Under the pieces are notes generated by a model. It was not told where the DNA came from and did not search any database. It saw only the letters and a program-made list of their open reading frames with translations. A DNA stretch of 64,000 bases from NCBI GenBank assembly GCA_016712445.1, contig JADJRB010000001.1, forward strand, positions 1-64,000. The letters are read 5' to 3'. This document shows, piece by piece, positions 1 to 9,620 of this stretch. The position numbers were made by a program, and so were the translations under genes. Position 1 is the first letter of the stretch. Every line of letters begins with the position of its first letter. The stretch comes from Acidobacteriota bacterium. GTDB taxonomy: Bacteria > Pseudomonadota > Alphaproteobacteria > Caulobacterales > Hyphomonadaceae.

Positions 1-2363
1 GGCGCCGACGCCCGGTTCTCGACCGCGCAGCACCGGGCGACAGACGAAGAGCGCGCTTCGCGGAGGGGCTTGGCACGATTTCGGAGACCGCCTCGCTCGA
101 TGTCATGGGCGCCGCGAACGGCGTGCGGGCGCAAGTTGACGTGCGCGCGGTCGACAATGGCTATCCGCTGATCGGGACCGCAAAGCTGTCCGGCGGCGAA
201 GCCGACCTTCAGACGGCGCTGAAACGGAGGGACGAGCGGTGGGGCGTGGTGGTCACCCGGTCGTTCCTCGAAAAGTTCGGCGCTAACATTGGCGACGCTG
301 TGGAGATCGGACCGGTGGACGGCGTCATCACAGCGCGCCTCGACGCGGCCCCGGACCGCATCGGCACGCCCGGCGCCTTCGGGCCGGAAGCCATGGTGGC
401 GCTGGAGGCGCTGGTCGAAGCTGGCCGGCTGACCCCAGGCCAGCTGTTCCGGGCTGACATCCGCATCCTGCTGAAACCCGGCGAAGTGTTCGACGATGCA
501 AGGAAGCAGTTCGAAGAGACCTTTCCCGATGGCAGCGCGCGCCTGCGCGCCCCGGAAGACGCCGTCGACGGGCTGCAGAACCTGCTCCGGACACTGAACA
601 GTTTTCTCGCCATCATCGGCATTGCGGCGCTGGTTTCGGGCGGCGTCGGCGTGGCGCAGGCCACATCGGCTTTCCTTGCCTCGCGAACGCAGTCGATCGC
701 CGTGCTGAAAGTGTTCGGGGCAGATGCCGCCACGATACGGACGGCCTACCTGCTACAATTGGGCACCCTCGCCTTTGCCGGCGCGCTTGCGGGCACAGCG
801 CTGGGCGCGGCCGCGCCTTACCTGCTCGCCTTCTTTGCCGGCAGCTCCATTCCGATTCCCCAGGCGCTGGCGCTTTATCCGCTGCCCGTGCTGAAGGCGC
901 TGCTCCTCGGCTTGCTGGCCGCAGCGGTGTTCGCCGTGCCCGAGATCGGGCGGGCGCGGTCAACGAAGCCATCAGCCCTGTTTCGCGAGACCAGCCAGAC
1001 GGGAAAGGCGCGCGCGCCCTGGCTGGAAGTGTCGTGGGCAATTGGCGCTGCGGCGCTGCTCGCCGCGATTGCGGTCGCGACCAGCTATCGCCCGATGCTC
1101 ACGGCCATGCTGCTGACCGGCGCGCTGTTCTCGGCGGCCATTTTTGCCGGCGCGGCCTGGATCGTCAAAGGCATTGCGCGCAAACTTGCCAGAAGCGCGC
1201 GCGGGTTCTGGCGCATCGCGCTTGCCAACCTTGGGGGGCCGGGTTCGCTTGCGCCGCTGATCGTGCCGTCGCTTGGGCTTGGACTGGTATTGCTGGTGCT
1301 GGTCGTCTCGGTACAGACAAACCTGATACGGCAGATTTCTTCAACAGCGCCGGCCAATGCGCCGTCGCTCGTTTTCTCGCAGATCCCGAACGACAAGGTG
1401 GAGGCCTTCGACGAAGTCGTGTCGGCCGCCGGAATCGATACCAGCGATCCGGGCCGCTTCCGGCAGGCCCCGTTCGTGCTCGCCCGCGTGATCGCGCTCA
1501 AGGGCAAGCCGCTTGTCGAGACAGATGTGGCAGAGTCCGAGCGCTGGGTTGTGCGCGGTGAGACGAGCCTGACCTATCTGGACGAACAACCGCCGGAGAC
1601 GGAACTTGTAGACGGCGAGTGGTGGCCGGCCGGCTATTCAGGGCCGTTGCTCGTTTCCGTCGAGTTCGATGCCGCGCGCGGGCTCGGCATCGGCGTCGGC
1701 GACACGATCGGCTACCGCATTGCGGGGCGCGAGATCACCGCCAAGGTCGCGTCGCTGCGCAAGGCCGACTGGGGGCAGTTCGGCATCGGGTCGAACACCG
1801 CCTTCATTTTGTCGCCCGGCACGCTTGAAGCCATGAGCCCATCCTTCGTGGCGATCGCAAAGGCCACACCGGAGCAGGAAAGCGCCGTCATCGCGGCGCT
1901 CGGAAAGGACCTGCGCGAAGTGGTCGTGTTCCAGACTCGCCCTGCGCTGGAGACGGCCGCGCGCCTGTTCAGCCAGATCGCCGCCGCGGTGAACGGAGCC
2001 GCCGGGATCGTGACACTGGCGGGCCTGCTGGTGCTGGTCGGAACGTTTGCCGCGCTCGCACGCCGCCGGCGGCGCGAAGCGGCCCTGCTGAAAGTGTTCG
2101 GCGCATCGCAGGGCGAAATCCTGCGCCTGTACGCGGCCGAGTTCGGTCTGGCGGCAGGAGTCGCCGCGCTGCTCGGCACGGCGATCGGCGTTGCGGCCGC
2201 CTATCCGGTCGTGGTGTTCGTGTTCGAGGCGAAGTGGTCCCTGCCCTGGCAACCGGCGGCAACGGTGATCGCCTCGGCCGTTGCCCTCGCGGCCGCGGGC
2301 GGCGCCGCTGCAGGCTATTCGGCGCTGTCGCGCCGGCCGGCCGACGTGCTCAGAACGCCCTGA
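1..2363 (+). pseudogene. FtsX/YbbP-type ABC transporter permease, 5' partial, one frameshift near the window edge
   Basis: The protein resembles the large inner-membrane permease (YbbP/FtsX-like) that partners a LolD-like ATPase. It has a long extracytoplasmic domain, then a hydrophobic block after about base 590, a paired hydrophobic segment at about 1030-1330, a second periplasmic domain and a terminal membrane block (about 1960-2350). The recurring ALLKVFGAS / AVLKVFGAD motif after a membrane helix is typical of FtsX domains. The frame read from the ATG at base 105 continues upstream (LGTISETASLDVMG), but the family-like sequence before it (FSTAQHRATDEERA) lies in frame 1, so an indel is inferred near base 57. 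The true N-terminus and the partner ATPase are outside the window. The family assignment is good; the transported substrate (lipoprotein, lipid or thioesterase-linked cargo) cannot be told from sequence. Confidence 0.85.
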
Positions 2364-2506
2364 CGGCGCCGAAGGTCTGGGCGGAAGCGCGCTCGTCCGG
2401 GCTCTCAGACGCCGCCCCGCCGTGCAGCTGGATGCATTGGACGTGACCGCCGCGACAGGGAGCTGACGCCTGGCGCCGAACTGTCGGACAGCCCCCGAAG
2501 CCAAAA

Positions 2507-2521
2507 TACAAACGATTGCTA
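2507..2521. promoter_or_regulatory. Candidate LacI-family operator (orphaned by the IS)
   Basis: TACAAACGATTGCTA is an imperfect copy of the CAAACG/CGTTTG palindrome found before other genes of this locus. It lies 21 bases before the left end of the IS element. The next plus-strand gene is the SGNH esterase beyond the IS. It is the weakest match of the five sites. Confidence 0.45.
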
Positions 2522-2542
2522 TTTGTTCGGCGGATGGACTAG

Positions 2543-3380
2543 GGTCGGGACTCAATTAGGTCCACCATTCTATGGCTGCTGCGAGGCAGATTGCTGAGAG
2601 GAAGATGTCTGCGCGCTTGTCGTAGCGTGTGGCGATTCTCCGGAAGTCCTTTAGCCTGCAGAACATGCGCTCGATGCTGTTGCGGCTTTTGTAGGTCTTG
2701 CGGTTGTAGTTGATCGGCGTCTTGCGCGTGGCGGTAGAGGGATGACCGCCTCAGCGTCCCTTCCGCAAGCCAGTTTCTGAGGCGTCCGGCGTCATAGGCC
2801 TTGTCTGGAGTAGTTTCCGGGGCGGCGCGATCATGCCGAGCAGATCCAGGGCCGGCGTCATGTCATGTATATTGCCGGGCGTCAGCAGGAAGGTCAGAGG
2901 CCTGCCTGAGGCGTCTGTCAGGGGCGTGGATCTTGGTGGTGCGCCCACCGCGCGAGCGGCCGATGGCGTGATGGAAGGCCCCCCTAGCGCCGCCTGCAGA
3001 GCGATGGGCCTTCACATGGGTCGAGTCGATGCAGACCGTTCGGGTCCCGACAATGCCGGTCGAGCCGGTCAGGGTATAGAAGATGTCCCGCCAGATGCCC
3101 TGACGGCTCCACCGGTTGAAGCGATTGTAGATCGTCGTGTACGGACCATAGACCTCGGGGCAATCGCGCCACCGTGCGCCGGTCCGCAACATGTGCATGA
3201 TCCCCGAAATGACCCGCCGGTCATCAACCCGGTGGGCGCCGCGCCGCCCCCGAGGCAGCAACGGTTCGATACGGCACCAGGCCTCGTCATCCAGCCAGTA
3301 AAGATCACTCATCACAGCATCCTCCAGGGCGCAGTGAATCACATCTACCCGATCACGGGAATTCTAATTGAGTACGGACC
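2543..3380 (-). mobile_element. IS5-family insertion sequence (838 bp), defective
   Basis: The ends form a terminal inverted repeat: left GGTCGGGACTCAATTAG at 2543-2559 and right (complement) GGTCCGTACTCAATTAG at 3364-3380, 15 of 17 identical. Both ends are flanked by CTAG (2539-2542 and 3381-3384), the expected four-base target duplication for IS5-type elements. The length suits the small IS5 subgroups such as IS427/IS1031. The intact duplication and near-matching ends argue for a fairly recent insertion despite the broken transposase. Confidence 0.9.
2556..3312 (-). pseudogene. IS5-family DDE transposase, multiply frameshifted
   Basis: The N-terminal part (starting MSDLYWLDDEAW, with a GGAGG ribosome site upstream) has the insertion-element-4 motif with LRTGARWRDCP and YNRFNRWSRQG, then the DDE region CIDSTHVKAHRSAGG and GGRTTKIHA. 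The frame then changes at a CCCC run (near 2930) into LTDASGRPLTFLLTPG, again near 2810 into KAYDAGRLRNWLAEG, and again near 2740 into a C-terminal part with RNSIERMFCRLKDFRRIATR, the E-containing motif of the family. The stop codon lies inside the left terminal repeat. One programmed shift is known in some IS5 relatives, but three or more changes mean the gene as sequenced is not functional. Confidence 0.88.
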
Positions 3381-3633
3381 CTAGTCTCTGCCTGAAGAGG
3401 CGCATGCGCCGGCCAAGAACAATTCGTCCAGCCCGGTGCGCCGGATTGAGACGCCAGCGGCCGAAACGGGAGGAGTTACTGCAGTGAAGACGTGCTTCCC
3501 GGCGAACACGCCCGCCCCGCTTGCCAGGCTTGTCCCTGCGATGCCCGGCCGGCCTGATGACATTGCCAGCCCTTGCCCGCCCGTCAGGGCAACCGACCCG
3601 TTTCCCAAATTGTCCCCCCTAGGAGCAAACCGG

Positions 3634-5673
3634 ATGATCAAGCCGATCCACTTTGTTGTCGCATTGGTGTCGAGCGCCGCGCTGGCAGCGTGCAGCCTGC
3701 GCCCCGAGGCGCCCGCTGCGCAAATCCAGGCGCTCCAGGACACGGCCCAATGCAAGCCCCTGAGCCCCGAAACGACGGCGTTCATGGACCAGGTCGTGGC
3801 CGACATGATGAACCCCGACAGCAACTTCAGCCACGCGGCCATCCGTGGCACGCCTGCCCTTCAGGAGGTGCAGGCAGCGGAACAGGCGCGGCTGCGGACC
3901 GATTGGGCCAACCTTTGCAAATACCGGGACGCGAACGGCGTGGTCTCAGCGGGACCCGCGCCCAGGGTCGTATTCATGGGCGACTCGATCACCGAGTTCT
4001 GGAGCGCCGGCGATCCGGCCTTGTTCGGAGACGGCGCGGTGAACCGCGGCATCAGCGGCCAGACGAGCGCGCAGATGGTCGTGCGGTTTGCGCCAGATGT
4101 CGTGGCGCTGAAGCCTGACGTCGTCCACATCATGGCGGGAACGAACGACCTGGCCGAAAACACCGGCCCGGTCAGCGACGATGCCTTCAAGAACAATATC
4201 CGCACGATGGTGACGCTGGCGCAGGAGAACGGCATCGCCGTCGTGCTGGCCAGTATTCCGCCGGCCGACAAATTTGGATGGCGCCCGGCTTTGAAGCCGG
4301 CCGAGCGCATTGAGGTCCTCAACGCCTGGCTTGAAGACTATGCGGCCGAAACCGGATCGATCTATGCCGATTACCACAGCCTGTTGTCGGACGATGGCGC
4401 CCGTCTGACCCCCGCGTTGACACCGGACGGCGTTCACCCGAACCGGCTCGGCTATGCCGCCATCCACGACGCTGCCGCTGCAGCAATCGCGGCCGCCCGG
4501 CGCGAAAACTGGGTCGCCAGCTGGACAAGCAGCGTTTCCCTGGCGCCCCCGCCTGCCCCCGCCGGCGCGCCGCCCCGCGGACGCACGCCCCCGGTGCTTG
4601 ATGGCACGATCCGGTACACGATGCGGGTGACTGCGGGCGGCGACCGGGTGCGCGTCGTGGTGGACGGCGGCCCGACGATCCCGCGTCTGTCGATCGGTGC
4701 GGCGAGCATTGCCCTGTCGGATGGCAACTCGATCGATACCAACACGATCCGCCCACTGACTTTTGCGGGTGAGGCCGGCGTCCTGTCGCTGTCAGCAGGC
4801 GCGCCGGTATGGAGCGACCCGGTGGACCTCGCCATTCCCGACGGCGCAGTGGTCGCCGTCAGCCTGCATCTGCTGGAGCCGGTCACTGTTCCCATGGCCG
4901 ACCCGCAACTCGTGGTCCGGATGTTGCCCGGCGACGACAAGACAGCCGACGCACAACTGGACGGCGCCACGCAACTGGTCGCACGCCCGCTTGTGACGGC
5001 GATCCACACAGACAATCCGGATGTCGACCGCGTCATTGTCGCCTTCGGGGATTCCATCACGGACGGCATGGGTAGCCGCGATCCGCTGATGCGGGGATGG
5101 CCTGACTTCCTGGCTGAACGCATGCGGGCCGAAGGCATGGGCCATGTGGCCATTGTCAACCAGGGGATCGGTGGCAATCGCCTGCTGCAGGACAGCGTCG
5201 GCCCGAGCGCGCTCGCGCGGTTCGACCGCGAGGTGATCGCCATTCCAGGCGTCACCGACGTGATCATCCTCGAAGGCATCAACGATCTCGGCTTGAGCGG
5301 GCTGACCGTGTTCGGACGTACCGAGCCCTTCCCGACGCTATCCGCCGGGGATTTCATCGCCGCTTACCAGCAATTGATTGACCGCGCCCATGCGCACGGG
5401 ATCCGGGTCATCGGAGCCACCTTGACGCCGGATCTCGGATCCCCCTTTCCGGGCTATGCGACGGAGGAGAAGGATGTGATCCGCAACGAAATCAATGCCT
5501 GGATCCGGACCAGCGGCGCCTTTGATGCCGTGATCGATTTCGATGCGACTGTGCGCGACCCCGAAAAGCCGCAATACCTGGCCAAACAGTACGATGCCGG
5601 AGACCTGCTGCACCCATCGGACACCGGATACAAGGCAATGGCCGAGTCCATTGATCTTGACCTGTTCAGGTAG
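3634..5673 (+). CDS. Lipoprotein with two tandem SGNH/GDSL hydrolase domains
   Basis: The product is predicted to be an envelope-anchored esterase, probably removing acetyl or other ester groups from a glycan. The ATG at 3634 (MIKPIHFVVALVSSAALAAC) is chosen because it follows an AGGAG-like site and gives a lipobox (LAAC) signal; the frame is open further upstream from 3436. Domain 1 has GDSIT at about residue 116, GISGQTSAQM, GTNDLAEN and DGVHPNRLGY, the four SGNH blocks. A linker beginning WVASWTSSVSL and a beta-rich region lead to domain 2, with GDSITDG at about residue 472, NQGIGGNRLL, EGINDLG and LHPSDTGYKAMA. The WVxSW linker and second domain resemble the XynE-like SGNH subgroup associated with xylan-type degradation. 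Length is 679 residues, about twice a single-domain enzyme. It is separated from a LacI-type operator by the IS. The substrate is not determined. Confidence 0.88.
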   Translation: MIKPIHFVVALVSSAALAACSLRPEAPAAQIQALQDTAQCKPLSPETTAFMDQVVADMMNPDSNFSHAAIRGTPALQEVQAAEQARLRTDWANLCKYRDANGVVSAGPAPRVVFMGDSITEFWSAGDPALFGDGAVNRGISGQTSAQMVVRFAPDVVALKPDVVHIMAGTNDLAENTGPVSDDAFKNNIRTMVTLAQENGIAVVLASIPPADKFGWRPALKPAERIEVLNAWLEDYAAETGSIYADYHSLLSDDGARLTPALTPDGVHPNRLGYAAIHDAAAAAIAAARRENWVASWTSSVSLAPPPAPAGAPPRGRTPPVLDGTIRYTMRVTAGGDRVRVVVDGGPTIPRLSIGAASIALSDGNSIDTNTIRPLTFAGEAGVLSLSAGAPVWSDPVDLAIPDGAVVAVSLHLLEPVTVPMADPQLVVRMLPGDDKTADAQLDGATQLVARPLVTAIHTDNPDVDRVIVAFGDSITDGMGSRDPLMRGWPDFLAERMRAEGMGHVAIVNQGIGGNRLLQDSVGPSALARFDREVIAIPGVTDVIILEGINDLGLSGLTVFGRTEPFPTLSAGDFIAAYQQLIDRAHAHGIRVIGATLTPDLGSPFPGYATEEKDVIRNEINAWIRTSGAFDAVIDFDATVRDPEKPQYLAKQYDAGDLLHPSDTGYKAMAESIDLDLFR

Positions 5674-5761
5674 CCGGGTGGGCGGCGGCCGGTGCGTAAC
5701 AGGGTCACTGTTGCCCGTTCCGCAAGGCCGCCGCGCAACCGGAAAGGACGGCGAGTGGATT

Positions 5762-5775
5762 TACAAACGTTTGTA
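5762..5775. promoter_or_regulatory. LacI-family operator, perfect 14-bp palindrome
   Basis: TACAAACGTTTGTA is fully self-complementary with the central CG typical of LacI-family operators. It ends 35 bases before the MFS transporter start. Similar palindromes precede four other genes of the locus. Confidence 0.75.
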
Positions 5776-5810
5776 TTGTCGGTAGCGAATGAGTTCCGGA
5801 GGAAACGGGC

Positions 5811-7073
5811 ATGAGTACGACACAAGATACGCAAACAATGAGCCAGGCCGGAAGCCCTGTCCGGTTTCCGCTCGTTTCGGCCCTTTCCTTCGCAATGTTC
5901 TTCATGTTTGCGATGACCACCGACGCGGTAGGTGAGATCATCAGTATCGCCAAGGGCGAGATGGGATTGTCCAATACGCAAGCGAGCCTTTTCCATTGGG
6001 CTACCATGGTCGGCATCGCGCTGAGCGGCATCCTGCTCGGCTTCCTGGCCGACCTGATCGGCCGGAAAAAGGCGATCGTGCTCGGACTGGGCCTCTATGG
6101 CGCAACCAGCGCGACCTTCTTCAGCTCCTCCTCCTTCCTTTTTTACCTGACGCTGCTATTTGCCGGCGGCCTGGCCATCGGCATTTTCAAGACGGCGATC
6201 CTCGCGCTGATCGGCGAGATCTCGGAGTCCACCAGTGACCACACGCGCCGCATGAACACCTGCGAGGGCTTCTTCGGCATCGGTGCGATCATCGGTCCTC
6301 TCATTGTCGTGTCGCTCGACTCGGCCGGACTTTCCTGGCGTTGGCTCTACCTGATCGCCGCGTCGCTCTGCCTGCTGATGATCCTCGCCGCCATGAGGAC
6401 GACTTTTCCGCCCGAAAGCGTGAAGCAGGAGAAGTCCGACGCTGACTTGTTCAGCTCCATCCGCCTGATGGGCAATCGCTATGCAATGGGGTTCTCGGTC
6501 GCAATTGCGCTGTATGTGGCCTGCGAAGTGGCGATCTTCGTCTGGGCGCCGACCCTGTTCTCGGATTTCACCGGCACGCCGCTGGCGATGTCCTTTGCGG
6601 CCTACGCCGTGATGATCTTTTTCATCCTGCGCGCAGTCGGACGGTTCCTCGCCATCTGGATCCTGCAGATTGTCGACTGGAAGGTCGTCATGGCTGCATT
6701 CACCGGTGCCATATTCCTGTGCTTCCTGCTGAGCTCAATGATGGGCAAGCAAACGGCCGTGTTCCTGCTGCCGCTTTCGGGCCTGTTCATGTCGATGATC
6801 TACCCGACCTTCAACTCCAAGGGCATCAGCTGCCTGCCGAAGGCGAAGCATGGCGCGGCTGCCGGCCTCATCCTGTTCTTCACGGCCGTCTCTGCCGCCT
6901 TCACGCCGTTGCTGATGGGTTTCGTCAGCGATGAATTTGGCGGCGGACGCATGGAGACCGGATTCCTGCTCGCAACCGGTCTGGCGGGGCTGTTGTTCGC
7001 GTTCACCCTCTACAACCTCGTTGCCGATCCTGCCGGGACCGCGCTCTCCGAAGCCGATTCCCGCGAGTACTGA
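5811..7073 (+). CDS. MFS transporter, probable sugar uptake
   Basis: A 420-residue inner-membrane protein with about twelve hydrophobic segments. The conserved loop between helices 2 and 3 is seen as GFLADLIGRKKAIVLG, the classical G-x-L-a-D-r-x-G-R-K motif of the major facilitator superfamily. An N-terminal polar stretch of about 20 residues precedes the first helix. The start follows GGAGGAAAC. The glycosidase gene starts 9 bases after the stop, so the two are almost certainly co-transcribed. A perfect LacI operator lies just upstream. By context it should bring a mono- or oligosaccharide released in the periplasm into the cell, and the nearby fructokinase suggests a fructose-containing sugar. 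The sugar itself is an inference. Confidence 0.88.
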   Translation: MSTTQDTQTMSQAGSPVRFPLVSALSFAMFFMFAMTTDAVGEIISIAKGEMGLSNTQASLFHWATMVGIALSGILLGFLADLIGRKKAIVLGLGLYGATSATFFSSSSFLFYLTLLFAGGLAIGIFKTAILALIGEISESTSDHTRRMNTCEGFFGIGAIIGPLIVVSLDSAGLSWRWLYLIAASLCLLMILAAMRTTFPPESVKQEKSDADLFSSIRLMGNRYAMGFSVAIALYVACEVAIFVWAPTLFSDFTGTPLAMSFAAYAVMIFFILRAVGRFLAIWILQIVDWKVVMAAFTGAIFLCFLLSSMMGKQTAVFLLPLSGLFMSMIYPTFNSKGISCLPKAKHGAAAGLILFFTAVSAAFTPLLMGFVSDEFGGGRMETGFLLATGLAGLLFAFTLYNLVADPAGTALSEADSREY

Positions 7074-7082
7074 GATATCGCC

Positions 7083-8201
7083 ATGGCCAATCAAAAGCCG
7101 ACCTCGGTTCCGCCGCCGTCGACCCAGAAGTTTGAGAACGCCATCGCGCATCCGGCGTTGTGGCTTTGGGATTCCTGGACGGCGGAAATCGATGGCGTGG
7201 CACATCTTTACTGTCTCGCGCTAAACCGCATCGACAGCGCCGGTGACGCGGTCCTGCCCGAACACCGCAATGACTATCCGTTCCATATCCGCCATTTCAC
7301 GTCAGAAGACGGTGGGCGAACCTGGAAGGATGAAGGCGCGTTCTTCGAACCGTCCGGCGCCAGCGACGGGGCTTTCGCACGCAATGTTTGGAGTGGCGGC
7401 GTGCTGGCGCGCAATGACCATGACTGGATTGCCGCCTTTACCGGCCTGCGGGAAGCGGGCGCGGAGCGGCCCTTCCTGCAGAGCATTTGCCTCGGACGGT
7501 CCGACAACGCCTATTCGCTTGATGCCGGCGCCGTCGTTTCGCTGTCCTGTCCGTACAGGGACTATGACCATATCCGCGCCGCCGGTTACTACTTGCCTGC
7601 GCGCGAGACGCTCGGGGCTTACGAAGGCGAAGAAGGCGGACCGATCCTTGCCTGGCGCGACCCGTTCATCCTTGATGCCGGCGACCGGAAACTGGAAGTG
7701 TTCTGGTCGGCGAAGATTGCGCCTGCCCGTCCGGCCGTCGCGCATGCCACGGTACGCCGGACGGCCAACGGGTTCGAGATCGAAAAGCTCCACGCGCCGA
7801 TCACACTGCCCGACGACGCAGCGTTCACCCAGGCCGAAGTGCCCAAGATCTGCCGGTCAGCAGCGGGCGACTACTTCATGATGATTTCGGCGTGCGACCG
7901 GCTGAACGAATCCCAGCCCGCGCACGAAGTCACAAAGGTGCTGCGGCTCTACCGGGCCGCCGCGATCCGAGGGCCCTGGAAGCCGGCTTATGCTGACGGT
8001 GCTTCACTTATTCCGGATACGGAAAACCTGTTCGGCGCCAGCATCCTGAAGACCGATCCCGGCGCCGCGCAGTTTCACCTGCTCGCGCCCTATTCGGAAT
8101 ATGAGCCCACGGGAAAGCAACTGACCTTCGCGCCGATCAAGATGGTCGATGTGCCGCTCGAGTCGCAGGAACTGGCGCCGGCTGCGCAGAAGCAGACCTG
8201 A
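7083..8201 (+). CDS. Five-bladed beta-propeller glycosidase, GH68/GH32/GH43-like
   Basis: The 372-residue protein has the three carboxylate motifs expected for clan GH-J/GH-F-type propeller enzymes: WDSW with Asp30 as candidate nucleophile (as in the GH68 VWDSWP motif), WRDP with Asp193 as transition-state stabiliser, and AEVPKI with Glu252 as candidate acid/base. WSGG at residues 103-106 matches the substrate-binding WSGS-type motif. No signal peptide is visible, so it probably acts in the cytoplasm on a sugar imported by the transporter encoded 9 bases upstream. A fructokinase in the same locus makes a beta-fructosidase or related activity reasonable. The gene is convergent with lacI. The fold call is good; family membership and specificity are less sure because sequence outside the motifs diverges from what I know of classical levansucrases. 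Confidence 0.72.
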   Translation: MANQKPTSVPPPSTQKFENAIAHPALWLWDSWTAEIDGVAHLYCLALNRIDSAGDAVLPEHRNDYPFHIRHFTSEDGGRTWKDEGAFFEPSGASDGAFARNVWSGGVLARNDHDWIAAFTGLREAGAERPFLQSICLGRSDNAYSLDAGAVVSLSCPYRDYDHIRAAGYYLPARETLGAYEGEEGGPILAWRDPFILDAGDRKLEVFWSAKIAPARPAVAHATVRRTANGFEIEKLHAPITLPDDAAFTQAEVPKICRSAAGDYFMMISACDRLNESQPAHEVTKVLRLYRAAAIRGPWKPAYADGASLIPDTENLFGASILKTDPGAAQFHLLAPYSEYEPTGKQLTFAPIKMVDVPLESQELAPAAQKQT

Positions 8202-8212
8202 GAGGCGGCAGA

Positions 8213-9217
8213 TCAGGCGGAGCTGCGCACGATCAGTTCGGTCTTGGTGAAGCAGCTCTTTACTTTCTCGCCTTCCAGCTTGGCCAGAAGCAATTCGACC
8301 AGCAGGCGACCGCCTTCGCCGATGTTTTGGGAAACGGTGGTCAAGGGGGGCGTCATCATCGAAGCCTGGCCGATGTTGTCGTATCCGACGATCCGGACAT
8401 CGCCCGGCACGCTGAGCCCGTGCGCCACGAGGGCATGGATGGCGGAATTGGCCAGCAGGTCCGAGCTGGCGAAAATGCCGTCGAACTTGTTTCCGGCCCG
8501 GATGAAATCGAGCACCTGATCGAACGTGGAGCGGCCACTGAAGTTCATCTTGAGTGTATAGGACCGATCAACCGAAGCGCCGGCTTCCTGGTGTGCCTTG
8601 AGGAAACCTTCGTAGCGAAGTTTCACCTCCGGCAGGGTCGGGTCGCCGAGAAAGAGAATACGGCGTGCGCCGCGCTTGAAGAGGTGCGACGTCGCGAGAT
8701 GGCCGCCTTTGACGTTGTCGCTTCCGACCGTGGTGTACTTGGCGCCGCTGATACGTCCGCCCCAGACGACAAAATTCGTGTGCACGGCGGCAAGCTCGTT
8801 CAGGCGATCGGCCCGCGCGGCCTGACCGATCACAATGATGCCGTCAGCCCGGCCCGTGTTCAGCAGGCGGCGTTCCGCAACCTGGCGCGCATCGCGCGGC
8901 ACGGTCACAACAAGATCATAGTCCAGATCGGCGGCGGCTTGCGAGACGGCGCCGACCATCTCCAGGAAGAAGGGATCGGACATGGTCTGTTCGGTTACCG
9001 GATCGAGCGGGATGACCATGCCGATGGCCCGAGCGGACTTGCGCCGCAGGCTGCTGGCGGGCGCGTTGACGGCATAGCCGATTTCGGACGCGATCCTCTG
9101 GATGCGCTTGCGGGTACTCTCCTTGACCACGGGGCTATCGTTGAGCGCGCGCGAAACCGTCGAAATGTCGACTCGCGCGATTTTCGCCAACTCGAGCATG
9201 GTGACTTTCTTGTTCAT
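8213..9217 (-). CDS. LacI-family transcriptional regulator
   Basis: A 334-residue repressor with an N-terminal helix-turn-helix (VTMLELAKIARVDISTVSRA), the hinge helix region APASSLRRKSARAIG and a periplasmic-binding-protein-like effector domain. The family's minor-groove-binding hinge pattern is present around residues 52-60. It is encoded divergently from the HSL-type esterase, and an operator-like palindrome lies in the intergenic region at 9453-9466, so autoregulation is possible. It is the obvious candidate to bind all five palindromes of this locus and to respond to a sugar or sugar phosphate of the pathway. The ligand is not predictable from the sequence. Confidence 0.93.
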   Translation of the reverse strand: MNKKVTMLELAKIARVDISTVSRALNDSPVVKESTRKRIQRIASEIGYAVNAPASSLRRKSARAIGMVIPLDPVTEQTMSDPFFLEMVGAVSQAAADLDYDLVVTVPRDARQVAERRLLNTGRADGIIVIGQAARADRLNELAAVHTNFVVWGGRISGAKYTTVGSDNVKGGHLATSHLFKRGARRILFLGDPTLPEVKLRYEGFLKAHQEAGASVDRSYTLKMNFSGRSTFDQVLDFIRAGNKFDGIFASSDLLANSAIHALVAHGLSVPGDVRIVGYDNIGQASMMTPPLTTVSQNIGEGGRLLVELLLAKLEGEKVKSCFTKTELIVRSSA

Positions 9218-9452
9218 TTCGACCTTTTCGCCGCGACCTCGGACATGATCCTACCGGTTAACCCGAAACATGTTGAGGGGGCATGCAAGATTCCCTGAAA
9301 ATGCGTCTGTTTCGATATGAAACCGGGCAAACCGAGCGCAGGCTCGACGTTTTCCCGGCCGCGGAGAGCGGTCAGCCAGTGGTTACCGAACATGAGCTAT
9401 GTCTGGGTCCCCGCCCCGGCAATACCGAACTGACAACTTTTGCGCCGCGATA

Positions 9453-9490
9453 TGCAATCGTTTGCATTATCCGTGCCTTTTGTGTAGTCA
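9453..9490 (+). promoter_or_regulatory. LacI-type operator overlapping a promoter for the esterase
   Basis: TGCAATCGTTTGCA (9453-9466) is a palindrome with one mismatch. Its right half overlaps a candidate -35 TTGCAT (9462-9467), followed after 17 bases by TAGTCA (9485-9490). A bound repressor would block this promoter. The rest of the 403-base divergent region (9218-9620) shows no gene. Confidence 0.6.
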
Positions 9491-9620
9491 GGTCGGACAC
9501 AAGGCAACCGTCTGTTGGCCCCTTCCCCGACCCGCCGAGTGATCGGCAGCGTCGAGCGCGAGTGCGTCCTGCAGATCTTTTGCCAGGCGGCCAGCGAAGT
9601 GCCGGACAAGGGAGGATCGC

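Noticed and set aside
2556..3312. Programmed frameshift as the sole explanation for the split transposase
   Set aside because: Three or more frame changes are needed, while programmed shifting accounts for only one.
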